NCBI GenBank assembly: GCA_019671135.1 | Contig: JAHRHY010000006.1 | Span: forward strand, 186,001-250,000 | Source: Linnemannia hyalina | Lineage: Eukaryota; Mortierellomycota; Mortierellomycetes; Mortierellales; Mortierellaceae | Direction: 5' to 3' | Length of the DNA: 64,000 bases | Shown here: piece after piece, positions 47,927 through 61,010 of the stretch | Numbering within the stretch: the first letter of the stretch is position 1 | How the letters are laid out: the number at the start of each line of letters is the position of its first letter | Translations under genes and position numbers: made by a program | The notes under the pieces: model-generated | The model's input: the letters and a program-made list of their open reading frames with translations, nothing else | Database searches by the model: none | What the model was told of the DNA's origin: nothing

Positions 47927-48613
47927 ATGGTTCTCAAGTCCTCCTTCACCATCCTCGTCGTCGCCACCTTGGCTGCCTTCTCCTCCTACACTCCCCAGGC
48001 TGAGGCCCACTCGTGGGCTGACTGCATTGACTGGAAGTTCAACAAGGCCGGCAACCAGGACTGGTCCGACCAGGGAGGCAAGTGCACCGGTTACGCCCGT
48101 CGCTTCCCTCTCGGCAAGGAGTTCGGCTCCCTCGACTCTGCCTACCCCAATCGCCACTACCAGCAGGACCGCCAGAACCCTAGCACTGCCTTGCCCTGCT
48201 CTGACCGCATGGCCGGTGCGACGCGCGGTTCGGACGAGACCCGTGCCAACCCTCCCTCGAAGGCCTACGGCGGCGAGTACGGTCGCATGACCGTCACCTC
48301 CGTCGGCGACACCCTCTGTGTCCGCTGGCCCGCCAAGACCCATGGCCAGTCGTTCCATCCCAACAACAAGGTCCAGATCCACTTGTCCAAGTCCCGCAAC
48401 GCCATGGATATCTCCCAGCAGGAGTTGTTGAAGAACACCATTGCCAATCTCGACTACAAAAACTGTAACCCTGGCTCCAACGAGGACCGTCGTCCCTGCG
48501 GTGGATGCTTCAAGGTACCCGTCCGTGCCAAGGGTACCTACCTCCTCCAGTGGCGCTGGATGTTGAACCAGGATGAGTGGTACACTTCCTGCGCCGATAT
48601 CGACATCCAGTAG
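47927..48613 (+). CDS. Small secreted protein with mature N-terminal histidine, possible LPMO-like copper enzyme (228 aa)
   Basis: Intronless gene. Residues 1-27 are a clear signal peptide (LKSSFTILVVATLAAFSS) ending AEA, so cleavage exposes His28 (HSWADC). An exposed N-terminal His is the first copper ligand of lytic polysaccharide monooxygenases. His139 or His144 (AKTHGQSFHP) could supply the second imidazole, and Trp218/Tyr219 (EWYTSC) an axial aromatic. Eight Cys (33, 53, 91, 131, 180, 191, 194, 222) can form four disulfides. The C-terminus GTYLLQWRWMLNQDEWYTSC resembles the last strands of LPMO-like folds. I cannot assign it to a named AA family, and a non-catalytic copper-binding protein is an alternative. 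Its codon use is strongly C-ending compared with neighbours and it has a TATA box, both suggesting high expression. Confidence 0.75.
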   Translation: MVLKSSFTILVVATLAAFSSYTPQAEAHSWADCIDWKFNKAGNQDWSDQGGKCTGYARRFPLGKEFGSLDSAYPNRHYQQDRQNPSTALPCSDRMAGATRGSDETRANPPSKAYGGEYGRMTVTSVGDTLCVRWPAKTHGQSFHPNNKVQIHLSKSRNAMDISQQELLKNTIANLDYKNCNPGSNEDRRPCGGCFKVPVRAKGTYLLQWRWMLNQDEWYTSCADIDIQ

Positions 48614-49845
48614 ATGTCTTTTCTGTCATTTCTCCTTTTTCTCGCTTGTCGGGAGTTGGTTGTGGTGAGGAGGAGAGTTCATTAGTTTGTAGAGGTGCAC
48701 ATAGCTGGTTTCGAGCGTCGATTCTGACTGTTGCAGCCTTTCTCTTTTATCCCCTTCCCCCCCCCCCCACCCTCTTCCTTACGCCTCCTTCTCTTTACTC
48801 GTTCTATACAAGCTTCTCAAAACCTTTTCTTATGTACGATAACACTACCTACCTTTGTTCACACTTTCTGTTTGCTAGTCAATAAATCGAATGAACTGAA
48901 GTGGGCATTCTCTCATCTCATACAAGAACATATCATGTCCAACTCTCTCTGCTCATGTTCATGTTTGCTTCAACTTGAAAAGCAAAGAAAAAGTTTCTAC
49001 GCTCATGTTTCGTTCGTCCCTCGTTTGTTCTTCAGGTTTCTGGCCAATGTCGTTGAAAGGCTCTTAAAAAAAACGAGGCGAAGAAAGCAGCAAGGGGGGA
49101 GATAGAGTAGAAGAACATCCATGCCCAGAACTAAAAAGCCATCTAACGCGTGAAAAATGTACACGTGCACTATTCTTTCAGTCTTCTTGCTCTTCCTTTC
49201 TCTTCGCTCTTTCTCTTCGCTCTTTCTCTTCTTTAATTACTCCACAAGGAACTAGAACCCCATGGAGGGAAGAGAGAAAGAATATTGAGCGCAAAAAGCT
49301 CTCAGCACACACAAAAAAAAACAAAACAAAAGCCGAGTTGATAACTTCTCTCACCCTTGGTAAAAACGAGTGTAAGGGCACAGAAAAATAACAATCAAAG
49401 AAAACCAGTCAGGTTGTACTCTGCAGTCGATCCCAGATGTAAACAACAACACCTCTCCTACTTCCCTTCTCCCTCTCTCTCTCTCTCTCCCTCCGTCCTC
49501 CTTCTCGCATAACGAAAGAGACCTTCGTGGCTGCTGCTGAGAGTTGGGTGACTGTTGACAGACAATGTGTTGGCTATGGGTTCGCTATGGTTTTCTAGGT
49601 CTTTTTTTTTTTTTTTTGGTTTGCTTTCTTTCTCCTTTTGCCTGCATGCCAATGGTGACTTTTTGGATTCAGGGGAATTTTTGCCTCGATAAACGCGAAC
49701 TCACGGCAACACGAAAATGCACGGGCCACATCACTGATCAAAAGAAACGTATTACTAAATGTTTTATTCTACAAAATTGAATGCTTGATTGTTGTTGTGA
49801 TTGTTAGGGGGGGAGGGGAGGTGAGAGGGGGGGGATGGTTATTGT
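48614..49845. other. Convergent intergenic region
   Basis: It lies between the ends of the secreted protein gene and UTP10. No gene recognised. It contains short CT and poly-A/T runs, a C-rich run near 48758 and a G-rich run near 49806. Confidence 0.45.
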
Positions 49846-52800
49846 TTAGTGGAAGTACTTTTGCAAGCTGCCTCCGAGGTAGACTTCAATGTCAGCAATG
49901 ACCTGCTGAGTCAAGGTCTCAACCTCATGGTCATCATCCTCCATCAGCTCCGCCAAGAAGGGGATGGTCTCGGGCAAGAGGATCAAGAACTCCTCACCCA
50001 GACGCTTGTAGAACTCCTGGAGGACCTTGAGGGCCGACAGACGGATCTGCTTATTATCCTCGCGGGTCTTCAACAAGACCTGGTAGTTCAAGGGCTTCCA
50101 AAGAGCATCGTTCGACAACGTGACAGCCAGCTGACCCAAGCAAGGGACCAACCAGGTGTTCATCCTATTCTCGTACGACTTCCATTCGGTTCCTGCAACA
50201 TCCACAGCCTCGTTCGACGTCACCAACAGCTGGTTAACCAAGGGATGCAAAAGTTTCTCGAACCGGTCGGCGTTCCAGAGTCCGTCATTGTCGTGCAAGA
50301 AGCACTTGGTGAGCGACGAGATCATCCATGGCCACAACTCGTCCATCTCTCTCCTCTTGATCACGGATCCATCCTTGGATTCCTCCTCATCATCATCCTC
50401 GTAGGACGAGGCGGCAGCAGCCTTGGCCTGCTTGGCGTAACCAGTCAACGACTCGATGACATGATCGACGACATAGCCATAGTAAGGCGTGACAATCGAC
50501 TTGAGCTGCTCGAGAAGGGCGTTCATCAACTTGTAGAAGAAGATCAGACGGTCCTGCATGTCCTTGAACGAAGCCTTGGCAACCTGCAACTCGGTCGTAG
50601 CCCAGTCCAAAGACTTAAGGAAGAGGGGCTTGAACAGAGTCTCGTTCAACTTCATCACCAACTGCATGAAGGCGCCAATGACAGCCTCCTCCACAACAGC
50701 AACAGTCGACTGGCTCTTGGCGACTTGACCGTGGACACGGCGGTAATCAAAGGCGCCGAGGAAGAACTTGAAGATCTGCTTGTAGTGGACGGCAATGACA
50801 TCGCGGGGCATGGCAATGATCGTCTGGCTGACAAGATCAAACAAGGCCAAGACGGAATCCTTGCCATCCTTGACGGCGGTTTCGTAGTATCCAAGGACGG
50901 GGGGGAGCAAGATACGAGGCTGGATGTGAACGGCCATCTCGGACAACAGCTTCTTGTTCTTTTCCCGAATCTGGAGTTTTGAGGCATCGGTTCCCTCGTA
51001 TCCGGCCAAAACGGGGTGCAGAGTGCTGGTGAGAATCTTGGTGACATATGAGCTGAGGAACTGGGGAAGGACCTTGACCAAGGTCTCGAGGTGAGCGACA
51101 ACGGCCAACTGGAGTAAGACCGAATTGTTGTAGCGGCTCGACTTCTTGCCTTCGGCTTCGGCAGCGGCGGCAGCAGCAGCAGCTGAAGCGTTGGTGCTGG
51201 TAAGCGTGCTGCCAAGGATGGAAAGGACCACAGGCATAAACTTGGGCAAGAATGGGACGACGCGAACACCGAGCTCCTGGGCCATAAAGGTAAGGCAGAC
51301 CAGGCACGAGGCCTTGACTTGCTCGTTGGCGTGCAACAAACCGCTGGGTCCGATCAAAGTGGGCATGATCTTGGTCATCTCGGCAGGGTGCGAGGCTCCG
51401 AACTGGCGGACAATGGTCGAGAGACACAACAGAGCAGTCTGCTTGTTGATAGCAACCTCCTCGGCAGTGGCGCCCTCGACCTGGTCGGTCTCGAGCACCT
51501 TTCTCAAGTTCTCGCTGACTCCGACAACCATGTCGACATAGATGGCAGGGACAGCGGCAGGGCTTCCGGGGACGTTCGTGATCTTCTGGTTGAAGAGACC
51601 CATAGCCTTGCGACGGATAGTGCTGTCCTTGTGCTCGAACAAGGCGACCATAATCTTGACAAACGAGGGCAGCGACAAGAGAATGTGGACCTTGTCGAGG
51701 ACATCGTAGGTGACCTTGACGATACCGCGCCAGAACTTGTTGACCAGGACCGACTGCTCCTTGCGAGTGGCCAGCACATTGACAAAGTTGCTGAAAGATC
51801 CAATCAAGGTCAAAATGCGCTCAGCCATCTGGAGGTAGTAGCCCTCAAGGACACGCTCCGATGAGAGGTCCATGTTGGTCTGGGTCAAAATCTTGGACAA
51901 GAACAACTTGGAGGTCAAGACATTGGCACTGAATGTCAATGCAGCGAGCTTGAACTGGCGGAGCTGCTTGTTGTTGTGGGTCCTATAAATTCGTGCGACG
52001 AAAATTAATGGGGTTAGAATCTGAAAAAAGAAGAAATAGACACGGAAAAGAGCAAAATGAGGGGGCGGGGTGATGGGACAGATACATACTTGACATCAAA
52101 GAGGTGCTCCTCCATCTCGACATCTTCACCCTCGACCTTCTCGTTGGGCAAGGCCTGGACGATGTCCATAAGGGCAATGACGGCCTTCATCTGGACAACA
52201 GCCGAGAACTGGTTCGAGAGGGCAAGAGCAAACTCGCTCAGAGAGTCGGCCTCGGTCTGGTGGCCCTTGCCGGCACGCTCGGTGTACTTCTCAACCATCA
52301 TACAGATGACAACGTGCAAGAATTCCTCCTCGCCAAGAGTGGCAATCAGAATTGAGAAGAGACGGAGACGGCGATGCTTGGGGATGTGGAACAAGGCGTC
52401 GACAAAGACCTTGATAATAGGGAGAACCTGGAAGGCCAAGGTCTGACCGGCTTCGCTCTGGCGACGATGGGCAGCCACCAGTGGGGGGATAATCTTCTCC
52501 AAGGTCTGCTGGATGACGTGGAAACTGTAGTTGTCGTCCTGACGCAACACGTTGGCGCCCATGAAGGTGAAGACAGGCATGATGTTGTGGAGAACCTTGT
52601 CGGGGCAGAGAGAAGCGATGGCAGCCATGAGCAAGAGAGCCTGGTTGTGAGTCTGAGGGTTGCCAGTAGCACGGATGCAGCTGACGACCAAATCGACGCG
52701 GAGAATACCCTCCTCAACCACAATACCCTTCTCCTCAGTTTGGCGAATGTACGTAGTGAGGCTCGAGAGCAACAACTGGTTGATGTACTCAATCGAGATG

Positions 52801-55800
52801 GGGGTGTTGTGAAAGTCCGAGTTCATGATGGTCGAGAGAATCTCGAACAAGGGCATGATGAGCAGGTTGGAATCATTCACCTCCTTGGACTCGAGCAACT
52901 CCAAGACAGAAACAAGGCGGTGGAGAGAATCAACCACAGTGCTGGGGCGGGAAGAGTCAGTGGCCACCTTGCGCTGGCGCTTCGAGGCACCACCTTCCTC
53001 GTCAGCCTGAGCCTCCTTGACGATGCTGGACTGCACAAGAGCCAACTCGTAGATGACGAGATCGCTGGCAAAGGAGATCTCGCGAAGGACCTGCTTGACA
53101 ACGCGGACAGTCTCCTGAGGAGCGTTGGTGGCAAGGTCAATAAGAACTTTAAAGACTTCGCGCTTGAGGGTGGCACTGAATCCTGCAAAGAAGGTGCTGT
53201 TGATCTGGGCGAGGGCCAGACGACGGAAGGACGAGCTCGACTCCTCGGTATCGGTATTAGTAGTAGCAGTACTGTCGAGCTTCAAGAGCTGCAAGAAGGC
53301 GGTCCTGAAACGGTTGGACTTGCCCTCCATGAGAGAAGTGGTCTCGGTCGAGAAGCAGCGCACCAAATAGCGGGCCAGATCGGTGTGGACCTCCTGGTCA
53401 AGCTGTCCGGCAAAGGTCGAATGGACCAGGGTTTCGATTAAGGGCAGCAGGACCTTCAACTTGGTTGGCGAGTGGACGTTCTCAACAAGATGCAAAAGCT
53501 CGACACGGTTGCTGATGCGGTCAAATCCAAGGACATGGGAGAGGTAGAAGGTGAGGTAGGCATCCTTTGCTGCTGCTGCCTCCTCGGACTCGCCGGAGAC
53601 GGGGTTGAGGTTCTCAGCCAAGTAGATGACAATATAACCATTATCGGTGATGAACTCGCTACGAGCCTTGAGGATTCCGGCCAAGAAGGATTGGACCTGG
53701 CTAGGCAAAAGGAACTCGAGCTGGTCCGAAGTCTTGCCATAGAAGGAGTCATATCTGTAAATGTCTGCAGCAGCTCCCTTGCCCTTCTTGCCTGTGCCCT
53801 TGACCTTGGGGTAGAGAGTAGACACCGAGTTGAGACAGTCAAGAGCGGTCTCACGGATAGACCTAGAACTGTGTCCTAGAGCCAATAAGAGGGTAGGGAT
53901 GACAACCTGGAAGTCGGGAGCCTCAGCGACAGACTTTGCGGTGTAGGCTTGCAAATAGGCGTTGGCAATCTGGAGGGAGCGGAGGCGGACCAAAGTGGGG
54001 GCAGAGGCGTCGGTCCAGACATTGCACAAGAACTCGATCGAGTCGTCGCTCAAGTGAAGCTCAAACAACTTTTCAATCATCTGCTCGTAAGGGGCCATGC
54101 GGGAGGGCTCGACAAAGACCTTGTAGAGTGACAGAACGACGGCACGGTATTCAGAAAGAGGCTCGGACGACAACCATGATCCGGCTGCCTTGGCGGGCTT
54201 CTTGAGGTCATTAACAATGCTCAACAACGAAAAGTGAAGGGCGGAGAGCTCAACCAAAGGAACCCACGACTTGGAGGTGACCTGGAGAAGGAACTCCTTG
54301 GAGGGGAGGCCTGCCTCGTTGTGAATGACGGTGATCTTGGAGCTCGAGTGGTTCTTGAGGAGCCTGATGAGATGAGGGACGAAAACGGAGGCGACCTTGA
54401 TCTGTTGAGCAGCCTTCAACAGGTTGATAGTCTTGGTAATAACAAAGATTGACAAGAGACGGAAAGTGTTGTTCTTGCTGTCGAGACCCTGGACAAAAAC
54501 ACCGAGGCTGTGTGTCAAGTTGGGGCTGGCCACAACGTTGGCAGCCAGTGTGTTGATCATGACAATGTCAGCAGCGGCCATGGTCTCGGCCGAAGGTGCA
54601 GCCGATGATTCCTTGGGGAAATCCTTGAGAACGACGTCAATGTTCTTCAGAAGTGGCTCGTTCTTCAGCTCCGATGTGTTGATCCTCGAGATGACGGATT
54701 TGCTGACCTTGTGGAGATCCTTGACGAGGAAAATGTTGGCGACAATGATCGACAGGACTTCATCCCGCATGTCCTTGTGAGTGGCGAGGAAGTTGGCCAA
54801 AAGGTAGACAAGAGCATGGCGACGGGATCCACGGCTGGAGGTGGGGGAGGTAATGACGTTGACCAAAGCTGAGAGGAGATCCTGAACAGGAATGAATGCG
54901 TTTAACTTCATGCTCAAAACTTGAAGAACGATCCTCTCGTCATCATCCTGGATGCGAGCGAGCAGAGTATCCTTGACAAAAGTATCCTTGTTGTTAGGAT
55001 TGGCGAGCTCCGAGGTGTTTTCCTTCAAGATTTCGTTCAACTTCTTCACAGCGATGAGACGAATGGAGGCTTCAGGGTGGTTGACACTCAGGAAGAGAGT
55101 GGTGTTGGACTCCTTGAGAGGCTGGTGGCGAGTTCCGTTGAAGGCCTTGGCGATGAAGGAGTAGAGATGACTGTGGGTCTTGGAGTGCTCTTCTTCCTTG
55201 GAGTCGGACAACTTTTGCTGAAGGGCGGCGTCCAGATCCTGAGAGTAGTTCTCGTGGAGAACGGTCAAAATTGAAAGAGTGTTGTGGTTCATTTCAGCTG
55301 TCTCATCCTGTGCGCGCTCTGCAAGGTAAAGATCCAGGACAGTGGAGCTAACTCCGTGAACAATCGACGAAGGGAGACGCTCCTCCTTCAAGATAGTGTT
55401 GAGGACGATCGAGTAGTTGTCGTGCTCTCCGGAATGTTTGGCGAGGGCGATGAGGAAGGGGTAAAGGAAACGCTGGGCGCTGTATTTTTGGAGAAGGGCA
55501 AGCAAGACGGTAGAGATGTCCTCGATCCTGGCCAAGGTCTTGAAGGCGCGCTCTGGAAACTCCTCGAAAGTCTCCTGAGTCTGGCAGATGTGAACCAAGC
55601 AAAGCAGCATCTGGAACGCGTTCGAGTAGCTGGCGGTCATGGTGGTGAACAGAGATGAGAGAACTTCCATTGTGAGAGTGGCGCGTTCCGAAATTTGTGA
55701 GATGATCATGTACGAAGCAATCTAAGAATAAAAAGGTCATAGACATTTTGAATGTTAGGCTAGTTGTAACACTACTTTTAAGAGAGGGGGGTTGTCTACT

Positions 55801-56796
55801 TGCAAGTAAACCCGCTGCACCGTGAGATGAAAGATGTGTTACCTGGTACTCTGGTGAGTTCTTGGCCTTCAGTCCGTCGAGGATATATGGGAAAATGGCG
55901 GTCAAAACCTCGTCTGTGATTGCGGGCAAGGTGGCAATGTACTGCAACATGACTGCGGCGTAGAAGGACATGATAGTCTTGAAGGAGGTACGGCGGGTTA
56001 CAGATTGGAGAACCATCTCGCAGATGAACTCAACGAGAGAACGATCCTTGAGCATGCTCTGAATCAACAAAGTCCTGTCCAAAGGCTGCTTGCTCTTGCG
56101 AACGGGGCGGAGGAAAGCCCAGCGACTCGTCTCCCTATTATGTCCAAAAAATACAACTCTGTTAGTACTCAGAGCTCCAATTGAGTGTTCCTGTCTTTGC
56201 CAAAGAAGCGGATTGAAAGGTACATACTCGATCTGGAGGATGGAGACCATGGTGACAAAGAGCGCAGTCTCGTGGTAGGGGAGGATGGCCTGCATAACGG
56301 CGTCGACGTTGTACTCGTTGATACGGAATCGACGGATGAGCCACTCCAGAGCTTTTCCAGCTGGCTTCAACATGAAGTAAGGCGACATTTGGCGAAGGAA
56401 CAATGTAATACTCTCGTCCAGCTTGGCGTTATCCTCTTTGGTCTATGTCATTCATTGAATAGATAACACACGCGTTGGTCAATATCGCACTTTGAGGAGC
56501 AACGTAATTAGCCCATTAGCGATAACAATATGAAAGAGAAAAAGTACTTGGAGGACACGATCGACGCCCTTCATGGATTCGGCAAAGAGGGTCTTCTCGA
56601 AGGCAGTGAATTTGGAGTCGAGCTGTCTGAGCTCTGTGATGCCGTTGACACCGATGGAGTAGATGGTGTCGATATCATAGTCGGCGGCCTGTTTGGAGTC
56701 GAAGAGGAAGGATGCGCGGTGCTTTGTTGCCTTCTCGTAGCCCTTTGTGACATCGGCGGTGCCAATCTTTTTCAGCTGCTGTGCTAAGGACGACAT
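49846..56796 (-). CDS. UTP10: UTP10/HEATR1, U3 snoRNP-associated HEAT-repeat protein (2174 aa, 5 exons)
   Basis: Exons (minus): 56796-56548, 56442-56228, 56134-55843, 55721-52090, 51982-49846 (6525 bases). The N-terminus (MSSLAQQLKKIGTADVTKGY, HRASFLFDSKQAADYDIDTI) is diagnostic for the family. The body is a long run of HEAT-like helical repeats. The C-terminal BP28CT region ends RLSALKVLQEFYKRLGEEFL, then LPETIPFLAELMEDDDHEVE. The length matches human HEATR1 (about 2140) better than yeast Utp10 (about 1770). The protein belongs to the t-UTP/UTPA subcomplex of the nucleolar small-subunit processome, needed for pre-rRNA transcription and early 18S processing. One 93-base intron (56227-56135) is a multiple of three and open, so it can be missed. 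Long plus-strand open frames across the gene are antisense artefacts. Confidence 0.93.
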
Positions 56797-57351
56797 CTTT
56801 ATGTATGTAATGTGTGTTTTATGGGTGTGTGTGTATAGTGAGTGGTGATATGAAAAATGCAAAAGTAAAAGTAATAAAATGAAATGTATGCAAGAGTGAG
56901 AAACGAATATGAATATGAATGAGATGGAAAAAATACAAAAAAAGAAACAAAAGGAGGAGAAGGAAGGAGGGAGAAGAAGGGGGAGTGAATGGACAATGCT
57001 CTCTTGGCTGAGGGAGAGATTGAACCAAAGGGGGAACGAGGAGGGAGTGAGAGAGGAGAGGAGAAGAACAAGAACAACGGTCAGGGCACACCTTACTACC
57101 CAAAAAAAAAAGAAAAGAAAAACACCAAATCTTGTTTACAATTGCATCCAAGCCACACATCGTGGACCACAAAAGCAGTCAACTGGAAAGTGGAAGCTAG
57201 AAAGACCCAGAAACTTGTCACTTCGAATCACGCTACCTTCAGGTCCGACAATTGAGAGGGATAAAGTCTCCGCTCTCCACTCTCCTTCGCCCTTTTTTTT
57301 CCTCTCCCTCCCATTCTCATTCGCATTCATTCCACTTCTTCTCACACAACC
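56797..57351. promoter_or_regulatory. Shared upstream region of UTP10 and TRAP1
   Basis: 555 bases separate the divergent starts of UTP10 (minus) and TRAP1 (plus). It is purine-rich on the plus strand in the middle (GGAGGGAGAAGAAGGGGGAG near 56965) and CT-rich just before ATG 57352. It probably contains both core promoters; no specific site is identified. Confidence 0.5.
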
Positions 57352-60002
57352 ATGCTGCGCTCACTCGCAAGAACCGCCTTGGCCGCCAGGGCCCATATCG
57401 CTGCTTCACCTGTTGCAACCCCCGCTGCAAAGGTAAACAACAACAACCCCTCTACAAACAACAACTTGCTCTTCTTCCCTTCCCTCTGCAACGCCCTTCC
57501 CCTTTCATATGAACCCTGAGAAACAGAATAGAACGTCAACCCTCTCCGGTCTGTTAACATTAAAAACTGACCACCAGTTTTCAAACGCGTCTTTTCATAC
57601 TTTCAATTAGATCTTCTACTCGACTGCCCTCCGATCAACTGCCATCCCCGTCGGCCGCAAGACTGGTCACATCGCCTACAACTCGATCCGCTCCTTTGCT
57701 ACCGAATCCTCGACCTCTGTCGATAATGATCAGGAAGAAAAGATCATCGGTGAGACCAAGAAGAAGACCTTCCAGGCCGAGACCCGCAAGTTGCTCGACA
57801 TTGTCACCCACTCGCTCTACTCTGAGAAGGAGGTCTTTGTCCGGTAAGTTGAATTGCGCAGATCGTCATCGAAGTAAGAGTAGGTGTGGTCAGTACCAAC
57901 TAACAATTGATATCCTCCTATACATTAGTGAGTTGATTTCGAACGCCTCAGATGCCTTGGAGAAGCTTCGTCACTCTCAATTGACCGACGCCAGCCTTGA
58001 CAGCGGAAAGCCCTTGGAGATCCACATCTCTGTGGACGAGGCCAAGAACACCTTCACCATTCAGGATTTCGGTATTGGAATGACAGAGGAGGAGGCCATC
58101 TCCAACTTGGGAACCATTGCCAGATCAGGATCCAAGGCCTTCCTGGAGAACTTGGAGGGTGAGAGCGGCGCTGCTTCGACCAAGGACAAGATCATTGGAC
58201 AGTTCGGTGTCGGATTCTACTCTGCCGTAAGTACACTATACTTTATTGACTGTGATATATGATCATGTGGAGGTGAACTGCGGACTAATTAGTTTACCAT
58301 CTCTTTTTCTAGTTCATGGTTGGATCCGATATCAAGGTTTACACTCGCTCAGCTACACCTGGCTCCAAGGGCTACTGCTGGACATCGGATGGATCAGGAT
58401 CGTACGAGATTGCCGAGGCTGAGAACGTTGCTATTGGAACCAAGATTGTGATCAAGCTCAGGGACGAGTGCAAGGAGTACGCCACGGAGGCTGTTGTTGA
58501 GGCCATCATCAAGAAGTACTCTAACTTTGTCGACTACCCCGTTCACCTCAACAGCAAGAAGATCAACGCCGTTCAGCCTCTCTGGACCAAGGACAAGAAC
58601 GAGATCACTGAGCAGGAGCACATTGAGTTTTACCGTTACGTCGCTGGTGCCTGGGACAACCCCCAGTTCAAGCTCGTCTACAAGACCGACTCACCCCTCG
58701 CCATCAGCAGTTTGCTCTACATCCCCCAGCGCCACATGGAGGTCTTGGGTATGCAGAGAGAGGAGCCAGGTGTCAGTCTTTACTCTCGCAAGGTCATGAT
58801 CCAGGCCAAGTCCAAGGCTCTTCTGCCCGAGTGGCTCCGTTTCGTCAAGGGTGTTGTTGACTGCGAGGATCTCCCCCTCAACGTCTCGCGTGAGTTGCTC
58901 CAGGATCAGTCCTTGTCCAAGTTGCGTCAGGTTTTGACGGGACGTATCATCAAATGGATGGAGAATGAGGCAAAGGTCGACCCCAAGGTATACAACCACT
59001 TTTTCGAGGAGTTTGGCACCTTTATCAAGGAGGGCGTCTGCACTGAGAACGATGCGACTCGCCCCAACGTCGCGAAGTTGCTTCGCTATGAGAGCAGTGC
59101 CGGAGCCCAGGGCGATGTCATCAGTTTCAAGGAGTACGTCGACAGAATGAAGGCTGGACAGGAGAACATTTACTATACCTGCGTGCCCAAGCGCAAGTTT
59201 GCCGAGGAGAGCCCTTACTTTGAAGAGTTCAAGGAGAAGGGTATTGAGGTCTTGTTCTTGTACGATACTGTCGACGAGTTTGTTGTCAATAATTTGCGCC
59301 AGGTCGGCCAGCACAAATTGGTCTCAATCGATGCTGCGGATATCAAGGATCCCGTCCTCGAGGGCTCTTCGTCCAAGGATGGCGCCAAGGATGGTGACAA
59401 GAAGGAGGAGGACCCTGTTGCCAAGGAGGAGGCCAAGTTGGAGGGCGAGAGGGTTGCCGAGTGGTTCCGCGATACCTTGGGTATGCAGGTCCGCAAGGTC
59501 GATGTCTCGAAGCGTCATATGAGCCACCCAGCCGTTGTGACTGAGCACGACTCGCCCGCTGTCCGCAAGATGATGGCCATGATGTCTGGTGCTGCCAAGG
59601 TTGGCGAGGACAACTTGCCTCCTACCCCTACCAACCTCGAGATCAACATTCACCACCCCATTATTAAGAAGCTCTGGTCTGTCAAGAACCAGGATCCCGC
59701 CTTTGCCAAACAAGTTGCCGAGCAGGTTAGTTTCATTTTCATCTATGATTTTTACTTGTTATTGTTGTTGAATATGTATGAGTGACTAACGTCTTTTATT
59801 TATTTGCCCTTTTTTGCACGCTGCATGATAGATTTACGACAATGCATTGATTGCAGCTGGTGTTTTGGACGATCCCCGTTCAATGCTCAAGCGTTTGAAC
59901 ACCATCATGGAGGCTTCCTTGTCTGCGTCCGCATCCTCAAAGTCCAAGGATACCGTCATGCAGCCCAAGAAGATTGAGGTCGTCGAGGGCGAGAAGGTGT
60001 AA
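57352..60002 (+). CDS. TRAP1: Mitochondrial Hsp90 chaperone TRAP1 (731 aa, 5 exons)
   Basis: Exons: 57352-57432, 57611-57843, 57929-58226, 58313-59725, 59832-60002 (2196 bases). The first exon is a short mitochondrial presequence ([20 protein letters not shown]). The GHKL ATP-binding site is complete: [14 protein letters not shown] (106-119), DFGIGM (151-156), [21 protein letters not shown] (to 204). The middle domain includes [25 protein letters not shown] and [18 protein letters not shown]. The C-terminal dimerisation domain follows ([20 protein letters not shown]). There is no long charged linker and no MEEVD tail, as expected for the mitochondrial and not the cytosolic paralog. It folds matrix proteins using ATP. 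Budding yeast lacks TRAP1. It is divergent from UTP10 and convergent with MSRA (170 bases between stops). Confidence 0.95.
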
Positions 60003-60172
60003 AGAGAGTTTTACTATTTATCACAACATAGAACTATTAGATAGAATACAACCCTTTTTTTTTTTATTTTATCATGATGAACGACTCTTGACCACAAATC
60101 TACGCATGGCACATTGTAAACGAGAATACACACATTTTTTACAGAAGTGTGACAAAGAACACTTTCCGCCGT

Positions 60173-61010
60173 CTACCATCTCAAAAAGTGAGAGGGGCAC
60201 TCATAGCCTTCAGGGTTCTTATCCAAATACTTTTGATGATAATCCTCCGCATCGTACCACTCGCCCGCAGAGACAATCTGGGTCACAATATGCTTGCCCT
60301 TGTAATGCTTCTCCTGGACTTCAGCAGTGACCTTTTTGGCGATCTGCTCCTGCTCGGGGGAATGGAAATAGATGGCAGAGCGGTACTGGGTGCCAACGTC
60401 GGGGCCCTGGGAGTTGAGGGTGGTGGGGTCGTGCATCCTGTAGAAGAACTCGACCAGGTTGGGGTAGTTGATCTTGTCGTTGGGGGTGTAGTGGATCTGG
60501 AGTGCCTCTGCGTGCTTGGTCGATCCTGTGCAGACCTATTCGGTTATGAACGGCGAGTGAAATGTGGCAGACGAGAAGGGAGTAAATCGAGGCTCCGATG
60601 GTTAATTGTTTGTTCAATAAGGGCAATAACGTTATTGACTCATCCCTCCCATTGTGCGTCGCGCTTGCGTGCTCTTCCCTTTTCCGCTTTGGTGTGTTGT
60701 ATTGTTGTGTTGTTGTAAAAAGTACCTTCTTGTAATCGGGGTTGCTGTCGGCACCACCGGTGTATCCAACGCTGGTCTTGATGTTCTCGTCCTTGTAGAA
60801 GCGCTGGAATGCCTTTTCAACACCCCTATGAACAGCAGTTGTGAAAGGAAGAAATGAGTGTAAGAAAAAAAGACCAGCTCGGAAGAATAGAAAAAACAAG
60901 TGCGCAGATAATCCATTACATAGCATGGACGTTGTGTGAGAAAAAAAAATTGTACAAGAATATATGATTTACCAGAAGCATCCGGCGGCAAAGGTAGCAG
61001 TTTCGGTCAT
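60173..61010 (-). CDS. MSRA: Peptide-methionine (S)-S-oxide reductase MsrA (166 aa, 3 exons)
   Basis: Exons (minus): 61010-60973, 60825-60726, 60535-60173 (501 bases). The catalytic GCFWG motif (residues 10-14, Cys11) is split by the first intron. Further family motifs are VGYTGG, NPDYKKVCTGSTKHAEAL, EFFYRMHDPTTLNSQGPDVG, TQYRSAIY and the C-terminal HQKYLDKNPEGYECP. It reduces methionine-S-sulfoxide in proteins with thioredoxin, repairing oxidative damage. It appears to lack a targeting extension and is probably cytosolic. The first exon of 12 codons is easily missed by gene finders. Confidence 0.95.

Noticed and set aside
47900..48382. 160-codon minus-strand open frame
   Set aside because: It is antisense to the secreted protein gene and arises from that gene's strongly C-ending codon use.
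49849..53441. Plus-strand open frames of 377 and 355 codons
   Set aside because: They are antisense to UTP10 exons, lie in the mirror frame of a conserved HEAT-repeat protein, and have no family resemblance.
56135..56227. In-frame readable segment inside UTP10 (YVPFNPLLWQRQEHSIGAL) considered as coding
   Set aside because: It is bounded by GTATGT and ATAG, is 93 bases long, and its removal joins conserved flanks. It is better read as a retained-frame intron.
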